Shown here piece after piece: positions 56,589-64,000 of a stretch of 64,000 nt of DNA. The position numbers and the translations under genes were made by a program. The DNA is from CALGFH01 sp036003705 (GTDB taxonomy: Bacteria > Actinomycetota > CALGFH01): assembly GCA_036003705.1 (NCBI GenBank), contig DASYSE010000126.1:1-64000 (forward strand). The letters are read 5' to 3'. How positions within the stretch are numbered: position 1 is the stretch's first letter; the number at the start of each line of letters is the position of its first letter. The notes beneath the pieces were generated by a model that saw nothing but the letters and a program-made list of their open reading frames with translations, ran no database searches and had not been told where the DNA came from.

Positions 56589-57290
56589 GTGCGAGACCGT
56601 ATTCCGGAGGCAACCATCGCCCGCCTGCCCGTGTACCTCCGCTGCCTGGTCGACATGTCGGAGCGCGGCACCCATCGCGTCTCCTCCGACCAGCTGGCCG
56701 ATGCGGCGGGGGTGAACTCGGCCAAGGTCCGCAAGGACCTCTCCTACCTCGGCTCCTACGGCACCAGGGGCGTCGGCTACGACGTCGAGTACCTGATCTA
56801 CCAGGTCCGCCGCGAGCTCGGCCTGGAGCAGGCCTGGGCGGTGGCGATCATCGGGGTCGGCAACCTCGGCCACGCCCTCGCCAACTACCGGGGCTTCGGC
56901 GAGCGCGGCTTCCGTATCGCCGCCCTGCTGGACGCCGACACCGGCAAGGTCGGCGAGGAGCTGGGCGAGCTGACCATCGACCACATCGACGAGCTGGACC
57001 GCGTGGTCAAGGAAGAGCAGGTCGCGATCGGCATCATCGCTACCCCGGCCGGGGCGGCGCAGGAGGTCTGCGACCGGCTGGTCGCCGCCGGCGTCACCTC
57101 GATCCTGAACTTCGCTCCCGCCCACCTCCAGGTGCCGGCCGGGGTCTCGCTCCGCAAGGTCGACCTCTCCACCGAGCTGCAGATCCTCTCCTTCCATGAG
57201 CAGCGCCGGACCGCCGTCGACCTGGTCCGCCGGGTCGCGGCCAGGAACCGGGGCGTTGACGCCGGTCCTGGGCCAGAGGCCCGGGACTGA
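56589..57290 (+). CDS. rex: Redox-sensing transcriptional repressor Rex
   Basis: This 233-residue repressor senses the NADH/NAD+ ratio. The N-terminal winged helix (about 1-80) contains VSSDQLADAAGVNSAKVRKD then LSYLGSYGTRGVGY, and the Rossmann part (85-215) has AVAIIGVGNLGHALANYRGF. The final domain-swapped helix shows STELQILSFHEQRR. Rex releases its operators, often in respiratory and heme genes, when NADH is high. The GTG at 56589 has GGGGGTGGGAG upstream. It starts the operon rex-hemA-hemC-hemD-hemB, an arrangement known from Streptomyces. Confidence 0.95.
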   Translation: MRDRIPEATIARLPVYLRCLVDMSERGTHRVSSDQLADAAGVNSAKVRKDLSYLGSYGTRGVGYDVEYLIYQVRRELGLEQAWAVAIIGVGNLGHALANYRGFGERGFRIAALLDADTGKVGEELGELTIDHIDELDRVVKEEQVAIGIIATPAGAAQEVCDRLVAAGVTSILNFAPAHLQVPAGVSLRKVDLSTELQILSFHEQRRTAVDLVRRVAARNRGVDAGPGPEARD

Positions 57291-57296
57291 GCGGCC

Positions 57297-58586
57297 GTGC
57301 CGGTCTTCGTCGTCGGGGCCAACTTCCGCAGCGCCCCGCTGGAGCTGCTGGAGCGGCTCGCCGTCGACCGCGAGCAACGCCCCAAGGTGCTGGCCGGCCT
57401 GCTCGACCAGGAGCACGTCCACGAGGCGGTCGTCGTCTCCACCTGCAACCGGGTCGAGGTCTACACCGCCATCAGCCGCTTCCACGGCGCCGCCGGCGAC
57501 GTCAGGCGATTCCTGGCCGACCTCAACGGCCTGCAGCTCGGGGAGTTCGCCCACCAGCTGTACGACTACTACGAGGAGCGGGCCGTCCGGCACCTGTTCG
57601 CGGTGGCCGCCGGGATCGACTCGATGGTGGTGGGCGAGGAGCAGATCCTCGGCCAGGTCCGGGAGGCGTTCCAGGCCGCCCAGGGTGAACGGTCGGTCGG
57701 GCCGGTACTGTCGGCCCTGTTCATCCGGGCCGTCAAGGTCGGCCGGCGGGTCAGGAGCGAGACCGGCATCGGCGCCGGGCGTGCCTCCACCGTCACGGTC
57801 GGGCTGCGCGTGGCCGACGAGCAGCTCGGTGGCCTGGCCGGGCGCCGGGCGCTGCTGATCGGGGCCGGCAGCCTGACCCGCCTGGCCGGCCGGAGCCTGC
57901 GCGAGGCCGGAGCCGGCGAGCTGGTGGTGGCCAACCGGACGCCGGCCACGGGCGCCGCCCTCGCCCGCGAGCTCGGCGGCCGTGCCGTGGCCCTGGAGCG
58001 CGTCTCCGATGAGCTGGCCGCCGCTGACCTGGCCATCGCGGCCACCGCCGGGTCCACCCCGACCGTCACCACGGCAACCGTGTCCGCCGCCATGGCCCGC
58101 CGTGCCGCCGACGGCCCGCTGGTCCTGCTCGACCTGGGGGTGCCTCGCGACGTGGAGCCTGAGGTCCGGGAGCGGCCCGGGGTCGTCCTGGCCGACCTGG
58201 ACGCGCTGCGGGCGGTGCTGGAGACCGACGAGGGCCCGCGGCGCGAGGTCGAGCGAGTCCGCGCCCTGATCGCCGAGGAGGCGGACTCGTTCATGGGCGG
58301 CCGGCGCGAGGCCAGGCTGGGCCCGACCATCCGGGCGCTGCGGGCCAGGGCCGAGCAGGTCCGCCAGCAGGAGCTGGCCAGGGGCGCATCCAGGCTGGCC
58401 GGCCTCGACGAGCGCCAGCGGGCCGCGGTCGACGCGGTGACCAGAGGACTGGTCAACAAGCTGCTGCACGACCCGATGGTCCGCGGCAAGGCCCTGGCCG
58501 CCAGGCCCGACGGCGACCTGTACGTCGCCGCCCTGCGCGAGCTCTACGGCCTCGACCCCCAGCCGGCCGACGATGACCAGCGGTAG
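57297..58586 (+). CDS. hemA: Glutamyl-tRNA reductase
   Basis: This 429-residue enzyme makes glutamate-1-semialdehyde from Glu-tRNA(Glu) with NADPH, the first step of the C5 tetrapyrrole pathway. The catalytic Cys is in AVVVSTCNRVEVYTAISRFH, followed by MVVGEEQILGQVREAF, IGAGRASTVTVGLRVA, the nucleotide motif ALLIGAGSLTRLAG, and the C-terminal dimerisation helix with KLLHDPMVRGK. The GTG at 57297 follows rex after six bases. It overlaps hemC by 14 bases, indicating coupled translation. tRNA-Glu itself is encoded at 6576. Confidence 0.95.
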   Translation: MPVFVVGANFRSAPLELLERLAVDREQRPKVLAGLLDQEHVHEAVVVSTCNRVEVYTAISRFHGAAGDVRRFLADLNGLQLGEFAHQLYDYYEERAVRHLFAVAAGIDSMVVGEEQILGQVREAFQAAQGERSVGPVLSALFIRAVKVGRRVRSETGIGAGRASTVTVGLRVADEQLGGLAGRRALLIGAGSLTRLAGRSLREAGAGELVVANRTPATGAALARELGGRAVALERVSDELAAADLAIAATAGSTPTVTTATVSAAMARRAADGPLVLLDLGVPRDVEPEVRERPGVVLADLDALRAVLETDEGPRREVERVRALIAEEADSFMGGRREARLGPTIRALRARAEQVRQQELARGASRLAGLDERQRAAVDAVTRGLVNKLLHDPMVRGKALAARPDGDLYVAALRELYGLDPQPADDDQR

Positions 58587-59523
58587 CCCCGGCCGGCTGC
58601 GGCTGGCCACGCGGGCCAGCGCGCTGGCGCTGGCCCAGAGCCGGCTGGTCGCCGACGGCCTGCGGGCGGCCTGGCCTGATCTCCGCACCGAGCTGGTCAC
58701 CGTCGTCACCGAGGGGGACCGGCGCCGCGACCTGCCGGCGGCCGCCCTTGGCGGCAAGGGCATCTTCACCGCCGCCGTGCAGGATGCGGTGCTGGACGGG
58801 CGGGCCGACCTGGCCGTCCACTCGGCCAAGGACCTGCCCGCCGCCCAGGTCCCCGGCCTGGTGCTGGCCGCCGTGCCCGAGCGCGACGACCCTCGGGACG
58901 TGCTGGTCGGCCGGCACCGGCTGGCCGGCCTGGACGACCTGGCGCCCGGGGCCAGGGTCGGCACGGGCAGCCCACGGCGGGTCGCGCTGCTGAACTGGGC
59001 CCGGCCCGACCTCGAGCTGGTCGCCATCCGAGGCAACGTCGACAGCCGGGTGCGCAGGGTCCATGGCGGCGAGCTGGACGCGGTCGTCCTGGCCGCGGCC
59101 GGGCTGCGCCGGCTCGGGCTGGGCCTTGACGCGGCCGTCCCGCTCGACCCGGAGGTGTTCACGCCAGCCCCCGGCCAGGGCACCCTGGCCGTCGAGGCGC
59201 GCGAGGACGACACCGGCGCCCTCGGCATGCTGAGCGCCCTGACCCACCGGCCGTCGCGGGTCGCGCTGCGGGCCGAGCGGGCGTTCCTGGAGCGGCTCGG
59301 CGGGTCGTGCACGCTGCCCGCCGGCGCGCTGCTGCGCCGGGTCGACGACGGCCCGCTGGAGATCCAGGGCTTCCTGTCCGCCCTCGACGGCAAGGGCCTG
59401 GTCCGCGAGCGCCTCCGCGGCCCCGCCGGCCAACCCGAGGCCGTCGGCCGGGCCCTGGCCGACCGCCTGCTCGACGCCTGCGGCCCCGAGGTCCGCTCCC
59501 TGGTCGAGGACAGCCGCCGGTGA
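58573..59523 (+). CDS. hemC: Hydroxymethylbilane synthase
   Basis: This 316-residue enzyme polymerises four porphobilinogens. The cofactor Cys is in RLGGSCTLPAGALL (close to the usual G-G-C-x-x-P), the active-site Asp is in DLAVHSAKDLPAAQVPG, and the conserved Arg residues lie in RVGTGSPRRVALL and AIRGNVDSRVRRVHGG. The ATG at 58573 lies inside the end of hemA; the stop overlaps the hemD GTG by four bases. Confidence 0.95.
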   Translation: MTSGSPGRLRLATRASALALAQSRLVADGLRAAWPDLRTELVTVVTEGDRRRDLPAAALGGKGIFTAAVQDAVLDGRADLAVHSAKDLPAAQVPGLVLAAVPERDDPRDVLVGRHRLAGLDDLAPGARVGTGSPRRVALLNWARPDLELVAIRGNVDSRVRRVHGGELDAVVLAAAGLRRLGLGLDAAVPLDPEVFTPAPGQGTLAVEAREDDTGALGMLSALTHRPSRVALRAERAFLERLGGSCTLPAGALLRRVDDGPLEIQGFLSALDGKGLVRERLRGPAGQPEAVGRALADRLLDACGPEVRSLVEDSRR

Positions 59524-60299
59524 CCGCACCGGACGGCTCGCTGGCCGGGTTGACCGTGCTGGTGCCGCGGGCGCGGGACCAGGCGGGCGGGTTCTCGGTG
59601 CTGCTGCGGGCCAGGGGGGCCGAGGCGCTGGAGGTGCCGACCATCGAGATCCGGCAGGTCGCCTCCACCGCCGAGCTCGACCGGGCGGTCGAGGCGCTGG
59701 CCGCCGGGCGCTTCGACTGGATCGTGCTGACCAGCGTGAACGGGGTGGCGGCGATACGGGCCAGGGCCGAGGCGCTGGGGTACGGCCCCGCCGCCCTCGG
59801 CCCGGTCGGCGTGGCCGCCGTCGGCCCGGCCACCGAGTCGGCGCTGCGGGACTGGGGGGTCGCCCCCGACCTCGTCCCCGAGGCCGCCACCACCGCGGCC
59901 CTGGGCCAGGCGTTCCCCGACCCCTCCGGCTCCGGGGCGGTCCTGCTGGCCAGGGCCGACCTGGCCAACCCCGCGCTGGGAGTGATCCTGCGCGACAAGG
60001 GCTGGCAGACCTCCGAGGTGGTGGCCTACCACACCGTCCCGGTCGGGGAGCTCGACCCGGCGGCCCGCCGGCGCCTGGATGGCGGCGAGGTCGACTGGGT
60101 GGCGTTCACCGCCTCCTCCACCGTCGAGGGGTTCCTGCGCGGGTACGGCGGCCCGCCACCGCCAGGAGTGCGGGTGGCCGCGATCGGCCCGGTGACCGCC
60201 GACGCCGCCCGCTCGGCCGGGATGCGGGTGGTGGCCACCGCCGCCGAGCACACCATCCCCGGCCTGGTCGCCGCCATCGAGCGCGCCGTCGCGAGGTAG
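59520..60299 (+). CDS. hemD: Uroporphyrinogen-III synthase
   Basis: This 259-residue enzyme closes and inverts ring D of hydroxymethylbilane. The sequence is weakly conserved as usual: LTVLVPRARDQAGGFSVLLR, DWIVLTSVNGVAAIRAR, VAAVGPATESALRDWGV, VAYHTVPVGELDP, VDWVAFTASSTVEGFLRGYG and the late VAAIGPVTADAARSAGMRVV. It is a single-function protein: the methyltransferase (CobA) domain fused to HemD in many actinobacteria is absent. The GTG at 59520 overlaps hemC. Confidence 0.9.
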   Translation: MTAPDGSLAGLTVLVPRARDQAGGFSVLLRARGAEALEVPTIEIRQVASTAELDRAVEALAAGRFDWIVLTSVNGVAAIRARAEALGYGPAALGPVGVAAVGPATESALRDWGVAPDLVPEAATTAALGQAFPDPSGSGAVLLARADLANPALGVILRDKGWQTSEVVAYHTVPVGELDPAARRRLDGGEVDWVAFTASSTVEGFLRGYGGPPPPGVRVAAIGPVTADAARSAGMRVVATAAEHTIPGLVAAIERAVAR

Positions 60300-60337
60300 G
60301 GTTGACCCGGCCGAGCAGACGAATCCGAGGAGTCGGT

Positions 60338-61330
60338 ATGCAACCTGCGCCGTTTCCGGTGAGCCGTTCGCGGCGGCTGCGCCACACCCGGGTGCTGCGA
60401 GAACTGGTGCGCGAGACCGAGCTGTCACGCCGCCACCTGGTCGCCCCGCTGTTCGTCAAGCAAGGCATCGCCGAGCCGGCGCCGATCGCCTCGATGCCCG
60501 GCCACGCCCAGCACACCCTCGAGAGCCTTCGCAAGGAGGCGGCCGAGCTGGCCGGCCTCGGCGTCCCCGCCCTGCTGCTGTTCGGCATCCCGGCCGGCAA
60601 GGACGCCGAGGGCTCCCAGGCCTGGGCGCCGGAAGGGATCGTCCAGCGGGCGCTGCGGGCCCTGGCCGCCGACCTCGGCGACGAGGTCGCCCTGATCGCC
60701 GACCTGTGCCTGTGCGAATACACCGACCACGGCCACTGCGGGGTCATCGCCGACGCGCCCGGGGGCCAGGTGGTGGCCAACGACCCGACGCTGGAGCGGT
60801 ACCGGCGGATCGCCGTCGCCCAGGCCGAGGCCGGGGCGTCGATGATCGCACCCAGCGGGATGATGGACGGCCAGGTGGCCGCCATCCGGAGCGCCCTGGA
60901 CGAGGCCGGCTTCGCCGACACGCCGATCCTGGCCTACGCGGCCAAGTACGCCTCGGGCCTGTACGGCCCGTTCCGGGAGGCTGCCGAGGGCGCACCCCGC
61001 TTCGGCGACCGGTCCGGCTACCAGATGGACCCGGCCAACGGTGACGAGGCGTTGCGCGAGGTCGCCCTCGACGTCGCCGAGGGTGCCGACCTGGTCATGG
61101 TCAAGCCGGCCCTGGCCTACCTGGACGTGCTCTGGCGGGTGAAGCAGACCTTCGGGCTGCCGACCGCCGCCTACCATGTGTCCGGCGAGTACGCGATGGT
61201 CAAGGCGGCCGCCGAGCGCGGCTGGATCGACGGCGAGCGCGTCATGCTCGAGGTGCTGACCGGCATCCGGAGGGCCGGAGCCGACCTGGTCGTCACCTAT
61301 TTCGCCCGCGACGCCGCCCGGCTGCTCTAG
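60338..61330 (+). CDS. hemB: Delta-aminolevulinic acid dehydratase (porphobilinogen synthase)
   Basis: This 330-residue enzyme condenses two 5-aminolevulinates. It is of the zinc type: the cluster LIADLCLCEYTDHGHCGV has three Cys. The two Schiff-base lysines are in LAYAAKYASGLYG and DLVMVKPALAYLD, and MIAPSGMMDGQVAAIR and PTAAYHVSGEYAMVKAAAER are typical. The ATG at 60338 has CGAGGAG upstream. It ends the operon; a parS-like palindrome lies five bases after the stop. The glutamate-1-semialdehyde aminomutase gene (hemL) is not in the window. Confidence 0.95.
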   Translation: MQPAPFPVSRSRRLRHTRVLRELVRETELSRRHLVAPLFVKQGIAEPAPIASMPGHAQHTLESLRKEAAELAGLGVPALLLFGIPAGKDAEGSQAWAPEGIVQRALRALAADLGDEVALIADLCLCEYTDHGHCGVIADAPGGQVVANDPTLERYRRIAVAQAEAGASMIAPSGMMDGQVAAIRSALDEAGFADTPILAYAAKYASGLYGPFREAAEGAPRFGDRSGYQMDPANGDEALREVALDVAEGADLVMVKPALAYLDVLWRVKQTFGLPTAAYHVSGEYAMVKAAAERGWIDGERVMLEVLTGIRRAGADLVVTYFARDAARLL

Positions 61331-61334
61331 GAAG

Positions 61335-61348
61335 GTTCCACGTGAAAC
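61335..61348. promoter_or_regulatory. parS-like ParB site
   Basis: GTTCCACGTGAAAC agrees with the 14-bp actinobacterial parS GTTTCACGTGAAAC in 13 positions, with extended dyad AAGGTT/AACCTT around it. It lies between genes, directly behind hemB. Confidence 0.6.
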
Positions 61349-61414
61349 CTTGGCGCGTCGGCCCGAAAGGCCGCTTCGAGCAGCAGACCGTCACCAGTCG
61401 GGACTAGCCCACCC

Positions 61415-62071
61415 ATGGCCGACCCGTTCGACCTGGTCATCTTCGACTGCGACGGCGTGCTGGTCGACAGCGAGCGCATCGCCGTCCGGGTCGAGGCCGA
61501 GCTGCTGGCCGAGCTGGGCTGGCCGCTGAGCGAGGCCGAGGTCGTCGAGCGGTTCATGGGCCGGACCGACGAGTTCATGGACGAGGCGATCGAGGCCCAG
61601 CTCGGGGACCGGCTGCCCGCCGACTGGAAGGACCAGTTCCAGCGCCGCTCCCGGGCGGCCTTCGCCGCCGAGCTCGTCCCGGTCGACGGCATCCTGGAGG
61701 CGCTCGACCAGATCACCACGCCGACCTGCGTCGCCTCCGGCGGCAGCTACGACAAGCTCCGCTTCACCCTGGGGCACACCGGCCTGTACCGGCGGTTCGA
61801 GGGCCGGATCTTCAGCGGCAAGGAGGTCGCCAACGGCAAGCCGGCCCCTGACCTGTACCTCCACGCGGCCGCACGGATGGGGGTCGAGCCGGCGGCCTGC
61901 GCGGTGGTCGAGGACAGCCACTACGGTGTCCTGTCGGCCCGGGCTGCCGGGATGCGCGTCTTCGGCTACGCCGGCGGCCTGACCCCGGCGCACCGCCTGG
62001 AAGGCCCGGGGACGGTGGTGTTCGACGACATGCGCGAGCTGCCGCGCCTGCTGGCGGGCGCGCGCACCTGA
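61415..62071 (+). CDS. HAD-superfamily hydrolase (beta-phosphoglucomutase-like)
   Basis: This 218-residue phosphatase has the HAD motifs: DLVIFDCDGVLVDSERIAV (nucleophile Asp), TPTCVASGGSYDKLRFTL (motif II Ser), GKEVANGKPAPDLYLHAAAR (Lys, motif III) and CAVVEDSHYGVLSARAAGMR (acidic motif IV). The cap (about 15-85) is the small helical type of the PGM/phosphatase group, e.g. YieH/GS1. Sugar phosphate or nucleotide hydrolysis is likely. It is convergent with the phospholipase D-like gene. Confidence 0.9.
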   Translation: MADPFDLVIFDCDGVLVDSERIAVRVEAELLAELGWPLSEAEVVERFMGRTDEFMDEAIEAQLGDRLPADWKDQFQRRSRAAFAAELVPVDGILEALDQITTPTCVASGGSYDKLRFTLGHTGLYRRFEGRIFSGKEVANGKPAPDLYLHAAARMGVEPAACAVVEDSHYGVLSARAAGMRVFGYAGGLTPAHRLEGPGTVVFDDMRELPRLLAGART

Positions 62072-62090
62072 GACCGGCCAGACGCCGGCG

Positions 62091-62176
62091 GTCTCAGAAC
62101 CGGCCGGCGCGGCGCAACCGCCTCGGGCGACCGGTCTCAGAACCGGCCGGCGCGGCGCAACCGCCTCGGGCGACCG
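62091..62176 (+). repeat. Perfect 43-bp tandem duplication
   Basis: Units at 62091-62133 and 62134-62176 are identical. The right copy contains the last 12 codons and stop of the phospholipase D-like gene; the left copy is a second, untranslated version of the same end. Confidence 0.95.
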
Positions 62177-63741
62177 TCGGGATCGACCAGCGTCCTGTAG
62201 ACCGGAGTGGCCCACCAGGCCGCCCAGGGCTGGACCGGGCCCGGGACGTGCTCGCGGGCGTGGCCGGGTGGGCGCGGCCCGCGCCGACCGCCTTCGTGCC
62301 AGGCGGTCAGGGTGGCGGCCGTCCGCCGCCAGGCGTCGAAGCCGTCGACCGAATCCAGCAGGTCGCCGTCCTCGCCGGGCCCGCGCCCGAGATGCTCCCG
62401 CCACAGGTGCAGGCGCAACCGCCTGGCGAACACCCGGGCGCCGTCGCCGAGGCCGGCCGGGTCGCGCGGCTCCCGCTCGTCGCTGGTGTCGTCAAGGACG
62501 GCCGCCGACAGCTCGGCGTCGTGGGTCCAGGACCGGCGGTTCATGTTGTCGGAGCCGACGGCCGCCCACACGTCGTCGATCACGCAGACCTTGGCGTGCA
62601 CGTAGATCGGCGTGCCCTGCTGGTTCTCGAGGTCGTAGACGGCGACCCGGTCGCCGCCGGCCGCCTGCAGCAGGTCGAGCGCGGCCTGCTGGCCGATCCG
62701 GTTGGGCGGGCCCGTCATGCGCCCGTCCTGGTCGGGATAGCGGGGGACGACCGCGATCAGCCGCAGCTCGGCCGAGCGGCGCAGCGCGTCGGCCAGGGCC
62801 TGGGCGATCTCCTCCGACCACAGATACTGGTCCTCGAGGTAGACGAACCGGCGGGCCCGCCACAGGGCCTTGAGGTAGGCGCGGGCGATGCTGCGCTCCC
62901 CGGCCGGCGCGAACGGCAGCGGCGGCCGCTTGGCCGGGTAGGTGCGCAGCACCTGGACGGCGTGGGGACCGGCCGGGGCCGGGTCGCGGAGCATGGGCGG
63001 CAGCGGGCTTGGATGCCTCGGCTGGCCGACCCGCCTGGTCAGCCGGGCCCGCCACGGGTTGCGGTGGTCCAGCGGGGTCGGGTCCTCCCACCGCTCCCTG
63101 AAGGTGACCGCCAGGTCGCCGACGGCCGGGCCGCGCAGCTCGAGCTGCACGTCGTGCCATGGGGGGTTGGGGCCGTACCGCTCGTCCATCGGCACCGCCT
63201 GCGGGTCGCCCAGGTGGCGCTCGTCGTCCCTGCGCCCGTGGCACAGGTCGATCCCGCCCATGAAGGCGACGTCCTCGTCCTCCCGGTCGAGGTGGTGGAC
63301 CAGGATCAGCTTCTGGTGCTGGCTTCCCGGCCCCCTGACCCGTTCGTCGAGCAGGATCTCGCCGCCCGCCTGGTTGACCACCTCGCCCAGGTGCAGGTTC
63401 TGCTCCTCGTTGAAATGGGCGAGATTCGGGTGGGAGCGCCAGAGCAGGCCCCGCACCTGCACGCCCCGCCTGGCCAGGCCGGCCAGGACGGTCCCGAGCT
63501 CGGTGCCCTCACCATCCAGCAGCTCGTCGGTGTCGCCACGCCAGTCGGTGATGCCGACCAGGTCGCCCCCGCGCAGCGTGCGAAGCGCCGCCAGCAGCCG
63601 CGGATAGTAGGTGGCCCCATGGACCAGCGGCTCGACCCGGTTCCCCTCGGTCCAGGCCCGCCCGTCCCGCCGGCGCCGGTCGATCTCGGTCGCCTTGTTG
63701 CCTCGTTCCTGAGCCGTCAGGAACCAGTCCTCGGTCGCCAC
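62137..63741 (-). CDS. Phospholipase D-like (HKD) protein
   Basis: This 534-residue cytoplasmic protein has two PLD half-domains. The second HKD is complete: GTPIYVHAKVCVIDDVWAAV then GSDNMNRRSWTHDAEL. The first, GSQHQKLILVHHLDRED, has H-x-K, but the Asp expected four residues after Lys-x4 is replaced and lies three residues later. Such proteins hydrolyse or exchange phosphodiesters, in actinobacteria often as phosphatidyltransferases; no signal peptide is present. The GTG at 63741 follows AGGCGGAGG. The 3' end is duplicated (see repeat). Confidence 0.85.
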   Translation of the reverse strand: MATEDWFLTAQERGNKATEIDRRRRDGRAWTEGNRVEPLVHGATYYPRLLAALRTLRGGDLVGITDWRGDTDELLDGEGTELGTVLAGLARRGVQVRGLLWRSHPNLAHFNEEQNLHLGEVVNQAGGEILLDERVRGPGSQHQKLILVHHLDREDEDVAFMGGIDLCHGRRDDERHLGDPQAVPMDERYGPNPPWHDVQLELRGPAVGDLAVTFRERWEDPTPLDHRNPWRARLTRRVGQPRHPSPLPPMLRDPAPAGPHAVQVLRTYPAKRPPLPFAPAGERSIARAYLKALWRARRFVYLEDQYLWSEEIAQALADALRRSAELRLIAVVPRYPDQDGRMTGPPNRIGQQAALDLLQAAGGDRVAVYDLENQQGTPIYVHAKVCVIDDVWAAVGSDNMNRRSWTHDAELSAAVLDDTSDEREPRDPAGLGDGARVFARRLRLHLWREHLGRGPGEDGDLLDSVDGFDAWRRTAATLTAWHEGGRRGPRPPGHAREHVPGPVQPWAAWWATPVYRTLVDPDGRPRRLRRAGRF

Positions 63742-63871
63742 CTCCGCCTCCCTTCAGGGTCGGCCCTCCGCCGCCATGCAAGAGCACCGGTGCCATGGCC
63801 ACCCCTGATCCAGTTCCCGTTGGGGAGCGGTCGTAGACTGGGCGCGCCGCCCCGTCTCCAAGGAGCCTCCC

Positions 63872-64000
63872 GTGCGCCACCGCCGCCTCGGCTCGACCGA
63901 CCTGGTCGTCAGCGAGCTCGGGTTGGCGGTGTGGCCGCTGGTCGCCGGGCCGCTGGCGCGGTCCGACGAGCAGGTCGCCGACCTGCTCGGCGCCGCCCTC
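63872..64000 (+). CDS. Aldo/keto reductase, N-terminal part (cut by window end)
   Basis: The first 43 codons read MRHRRLGSTDLVVSELGLAV then WPLVAGPLARSDEQVADLL, the usual start of aldo/keto reductases (R-x-L-G-x-T-x-L-x-V-S-x-L-G-L-G) with first beta strand and helix. The expected G of the S-x-L-G-L-G-x-x-x-x-G turn is changed. The GTG has AGGAG seven bases upstream. The window ends inside the gene, so the catalytic Asp, Tyr, Lys and His cannot be checked. Confidence 0.8.
   Translation, partial: MRHRRLGSTDLVVSELGLAVWPLVAGPLARSDEQVADLLGAAL

Noticed and set aside
56550..60428. Even longer minus-strand frame over rex-hemA-hemC-hemD
   Set aside because: It is a shadow of well identified genes on the plus strand, with no domain of its own.

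Overview
The window is chromosomal DNA of a very GC-rich member of the Actinomycetota. The markers are actinobacterial: GlnR and RsiG, a MshA-type mycothiol glycosyltransferase, an HbhA-like protein, a LmeA-type lipid-binding protein, Rex followed by hemA-hemC-hemD-hemB, and frequent GTG/TTG starts with short overlaps. I cannot name a genus. Several gene sets keep an order known from Streptomyces or Mycobacterium but with different enzymes, insertions or losses, which suggests a lineage outside the best studied orders.

Layout. 0-6.3 kb is a loosely packed accessory region: small soluble enzymes (two VOC proteins, a RibD/DHFR-like protein, a cupin, a nitroreductase, a methyltransferase) separated by non-coding stretches and gene remnants (TetR, YCII). 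6.37-6.74 kb holds four tRNA genes on the minus strand (Lys, Glu, Asp, Phe). 6.8-12.4 kb has a CAP protein, glnR, moaD, a LmeA-like gene, ygfZ, then a c-di-GMP block: an RsiG with both ligand signatures, a stand-alone receiver and an HD-GYP phosphodiesterase. 12.4-20 kb has an asparaginase, an HTH/HbhA-like pair, mshA, an ABC exporter lying between two copies of a 49-bp repeat, ybjN, a probable ~290-nt RNA with its own promoter and terminator, and an ApgM-type phosphoglycerate mutase. 20.1-22 kb has a nucleotidyltransferase and a DUF2637 membrane protein.

22.1-33.1 kb is a phosphate and polyphosphate region: SixA-like phosphatase, CYTH-CHAD protein, DUF202 membrane protein, phoR-phoU (minus strand) divergent from phoP, then pstSCAB behind PHO-box-like repeats, and a DUF47/PiT pair. 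A ten-residue trace of a Ppx/GppA start lies just beyond. 33.2-44.7 kb has proline dehydrogenase, a MacAB-like exporter with tandem repeats at the ATPase/permease junction, a Clp-N protein with a probably leaderless and self-controlled HTH regulator, a PAC2 protein, an MFS transporter that runs antisense into a four-gene ABC operon, and that operon itself.

44.7-56.5 kb has a HicB/DinB-like protein, a large Asp-box propeller protein, acuC, a conserved phosphatase-like protein, a Clp1/Grc3-like kinase, a SAM hydrolase, an epimerase/acyltransferase pair, a sugar phosphate isomerase and small membrane and redox proteins. 56.5-61.3 kb is rex-hemA-hemC-hemD-hemB, which links NADH/NAD+ sensing to tetrapyrrole synthesis and is followed by a parS-like site. 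The window closes with a HAD hydrolase, a phospholipase D-like protein whose 3' end is duplicated, and the start of an aldo/keto reductase.
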